A DNA stretch of 64,000 nucleotides from CBDBKE01 sp965218055 (lineage in GTDB: Bacteria; Acidobacteriota; Terriglobia; JAJPHL01; JAPKYU01): contig CBDCKA010000001.1 in the NCBI GenBank assembly GCA_965218055.1, forward strand, positions 744,001 through 808,000, given 5' to 3'. Positions within the stretch are counted from its first letter, which is position 1; every line of letters begins with the position of its first letter. The position numbers and the translations under genes were made by a program. Below, piece after piece: positions 62,695 through 64,000 of this stretch. The notes under the pieces were generated by a model, which made no database searches, was not told where the DNA came from, and saw only the letters and a program-made list of their open reading frames with translations.

Positions 62695-62739
62695 ATGCAT
62701 GCCTCAGCCATGCGTGCCTCAGCCATGCGTGCCTCAGCC
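62695..62739. repeat. three tandem 15-bp units
   Basis: ATGCATGCCTCAGCC is followed by two copies of ATGCGTGCCTCAGCC, the first differing by one base. The array overlaps the last codons and stop of fmt (GGCTGAGGC on the minus strand supplies TGA) and sits just before rsmB. A slippage-prone microrepeat. Confidence 0.8.
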
Positions 62740-63672
62740 CAGGCCCTCGCCCGAGGCCACCCGCGCCCCGTTCAAGAATTCGGCGGCAGACAGACGCCGA
62801 CGGCCCTCTCGCTGCACCTCTTCCAGCTCTAGCCAGCTCTGCTGGCCGCAGGCGGCCAGCAGGCGCCGGCCTTCTATCTGTATCGTGCCCGGCGCGAGCG
62901 AGGAATGCGATGCCGTTGTCAGTTCCGGGCGCGCTCGCCAGATGTGAAGCAAGCTACCGCGGAAGGCGGTGGAAGCGCCCGGCCAGGGCACTAGACCCCG
63001 CACGCGGTCGGCGATGTCGCGCGCCGGCAGGCTCCAATCAATCCGCCCATCTTCCTTCTTTAGGATGGGCGCCGTGGTGGCCAGTGCGTGGTTTTGGGGA
63101 AGCGGCGCGAGAGTGCCGCGCTCGAGGCCGTCCAGCGTCTCCAGCATCAACGACGCACCCATCTCGGCCAGGCGGTGCCCTAGAGAGATCGCGTCCTCCT
63201 CGGGTTCGATGGGGGTCTCGCTCGCCAGCAGGACGTCTCCGGTGTCCAATCCGGTATCCATGCGCATGGTGGTAACGCCGGTTACGGTCTCTCCGCGGAT
63301 AATGGCCCACTGCACCGGGGCCGCTCCCCGATACTTCGGCAGCAGCGAGGCATGCAGATTGATGCAACCGCGGCGTGGCAAGTCCAGAACGTGCTGGGGA
63401 AGGATCTTTCCGTAGCCGACCACCATCACGGTTTCCGGCTCGAGTGATTTCAGCAGGTCGAAAACTTCCGGAGTCCGTATGCGGGCCGGTTGGTGCACCA
63501 CCAACCCCTGAGCCAGCGCAGCCTGCTTCACCGGAGGCGCCGTCAGCCGGCCACCCCGCCCCGCAGGCTGGTCCGGCTGGGTGAAGACAGCGAGGACGCG
63601 GTGCCCAGCCCCCTGCAGCGCCTGCAAAGTGGGGAGGGCGAATTCCGGGGTGCCCATGAAGACCAAATTCAT
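62734..63672 (-). CDS. fmt: methionyl-tRNA formyltransferase
   Basis: 312 residues. N-terminal VFMGTPEFALPTLQAL, folate site and catalytic block GCINLHASLLPKYRGAAPVQWAI, then MRMDTGLDTGDVLL with the conserved Asp. The C-terminal tRNA-binding domain runs from about 210 (DWSLPARDIADRVRGLVPWPGA). It formylates initiator Met-tRNA. It is arranged def-fmt-rsmB on the minus strand, as in many bacteria. Confidence 0.95.
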   Translation of the reverse strand: MNLVFMGTPEFALPTLQALQGAGHRVLAVFTQPDQPAGRGGRLTAPPVKQAALAQGLVVHQPARIRTPEVFDLLKSLEPETVMVVGYGKILPQHVLDLPRRGCINLHASLLPKYRGAAPVQWAIIRGETVTGVTTMRMDTGLDTGDVLLASETPIEPEEDAISLGHRLAEMGASLMLETLDGLERGTLAPLPQNHALATTAPILKKEDGRIDWSLPARDIADRVRGLVPWPGASTAFRGSLLHIWRARPELTTASHSSLAPGTIQIEGRRLLAACGQQSWLELEEVQREGRRRLSAAEFLNGARVASGEGLG

Positions 63673-63754
63673 TGTCAGCTGCCAGCTGCCGGGTGTCAGT
63701 TACCAGGTGTCGGGGAAGCCCTGACTCCGCACATGAAATCTGACACCCGCCTTC

Positions 63755-64000
63755 CTACCATTCTCCGGCGCGCATCAATTTGCGCACCTTGCGTTTGATC
63801 AGATCGCGGCGGAGGGCACTAAGGTGGGAAATAAAGAGGCGGCCGTTCAGGTGATCGGTCTCGTGGCAAAAGGCGCGGGCCAGCAGGTCTTCTCCGGCCA
63901 GCTCGAACCATTCCCCTTTCAGATCTTGAGCTCTGACCAGGGCCTTCTTGGGACGGGTGACCGCAGCGCGAAAGGTGGGCAGGCTCAGGCATCCCTCTTC
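63755..64000 (-). CDS. def: peptide deformylase, partial (cut by window end)
   Basis: 81 codons plus stop are visible. The metal-binding motif 2 EEGCLSLP with the Cys ligand opens the fragment. Motif 3 HETDHLNGRLF supplies both His ligands and the catalytic Glu. The N-terminal motif GxGLAAxQ lies outside. It removes the formyl group from nascent proteins, the counterpart of fmt next to it. It ends LIKRKVRKLMRAGEW, a normal tail. Confidence 0.95.
   Translation of the reverse strand, partial: EEGCLSLPTFRAAVTRPKKALVRAQDLKGEWFELAGEDLLARAFCHETDHLNGRLFISHLSALRRDLIKRKVRKLMRAGEW

Overview
The window looks like a chromosomal piece of an Acidobacteriota genome, probably Bryobacterales/Solibacter-like. 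The evidence is the GC-rich coding, a secreted-protein fragment made of two copies of the 'Solibacter C-terminal' (TIGR03437-like) domain, an ECF sigma factor of the TIGR02999-like type followed by the start of a Ser/Thr kinase gene, and many two-component and phosphatase proteins. Taxonomy is inferred from family content only.

Positions 1-13.5 kb are accessory and rearranged. An IS3-family element sits just before a SnoaL-like gene that is followed by an integron attC-like palindrome. Next comes a small signalling module: a membrane protein with a degenerate GGDEF domain and a membrane FHA protein. Both are preceded by the same gapless 63-bp leader, and the pair is flanked by a perfect 16-bp inverted repeat. 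A frameshifted receiver gene, an RsbU-like response regulator/phosphatase and a hybrid histidine kinase follow. The kinase is cut by a second, dead IS3 element, whose other side is a Ser/Thr kinase gene fragment preceded by its ECF sigma factor.

Positions 13.5-27.2 kb hold tRNA-Gln(CUG) and tRNA-Glu(CUC), a BON-domain protein, a DinG-like helicase divergent from a ComEA-like protein, and a second degenerate GGDEF paralogue. They also hold a metabolic trio (Ldh-family dehydrogenase, alpha/beta hydrolase, gamma-glutamyltransferase), a prohibitin-like protein and a PDZ-membrane-GAF-PP2C phosphatase.

Positions 27.2-36 kb are the murein/division cluster on the minus strand, in transcription order murF-mraY-murD-ftsW-murG-murC-ftsQ. 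It lacks murE, ftsI, murB, ftsA and ftsZ in this window. PolX (plus strand) and the type IV pilus genes pilC, pilT and a pilB 3' fragment follow. A third IS3 element separates the pilB fragment from an unrelated truncated membrane protein gene.

Positions 42.9-49.1 kb are housekeeping genes: a YfhO-like membrane protein, an FtsB-like protein, a phosphohexomutase, CutA and a Cys/Met-metabolism PLP enzyme. Positions 49.1-51.9 kb are a second scar, with an exact 225-bp copy of the third IS's 3' end, a restriction-methylase C-terminal fragment and an IS1380-like transposase. The rest is core: a PpiC-type isomerase, a CDF transporter with an unusual triple C-terminal domain, a large membrane/TPR protein, topA-dprA, and the translation cluster def-fmt-rsmB, with def cut by the window edge.

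No CRISPR array, prophage or clearly novel complete defence system was seen. The strongest new lead is the shared-leader GGDEF-like/FHA module at 2.0-4.75 kb.
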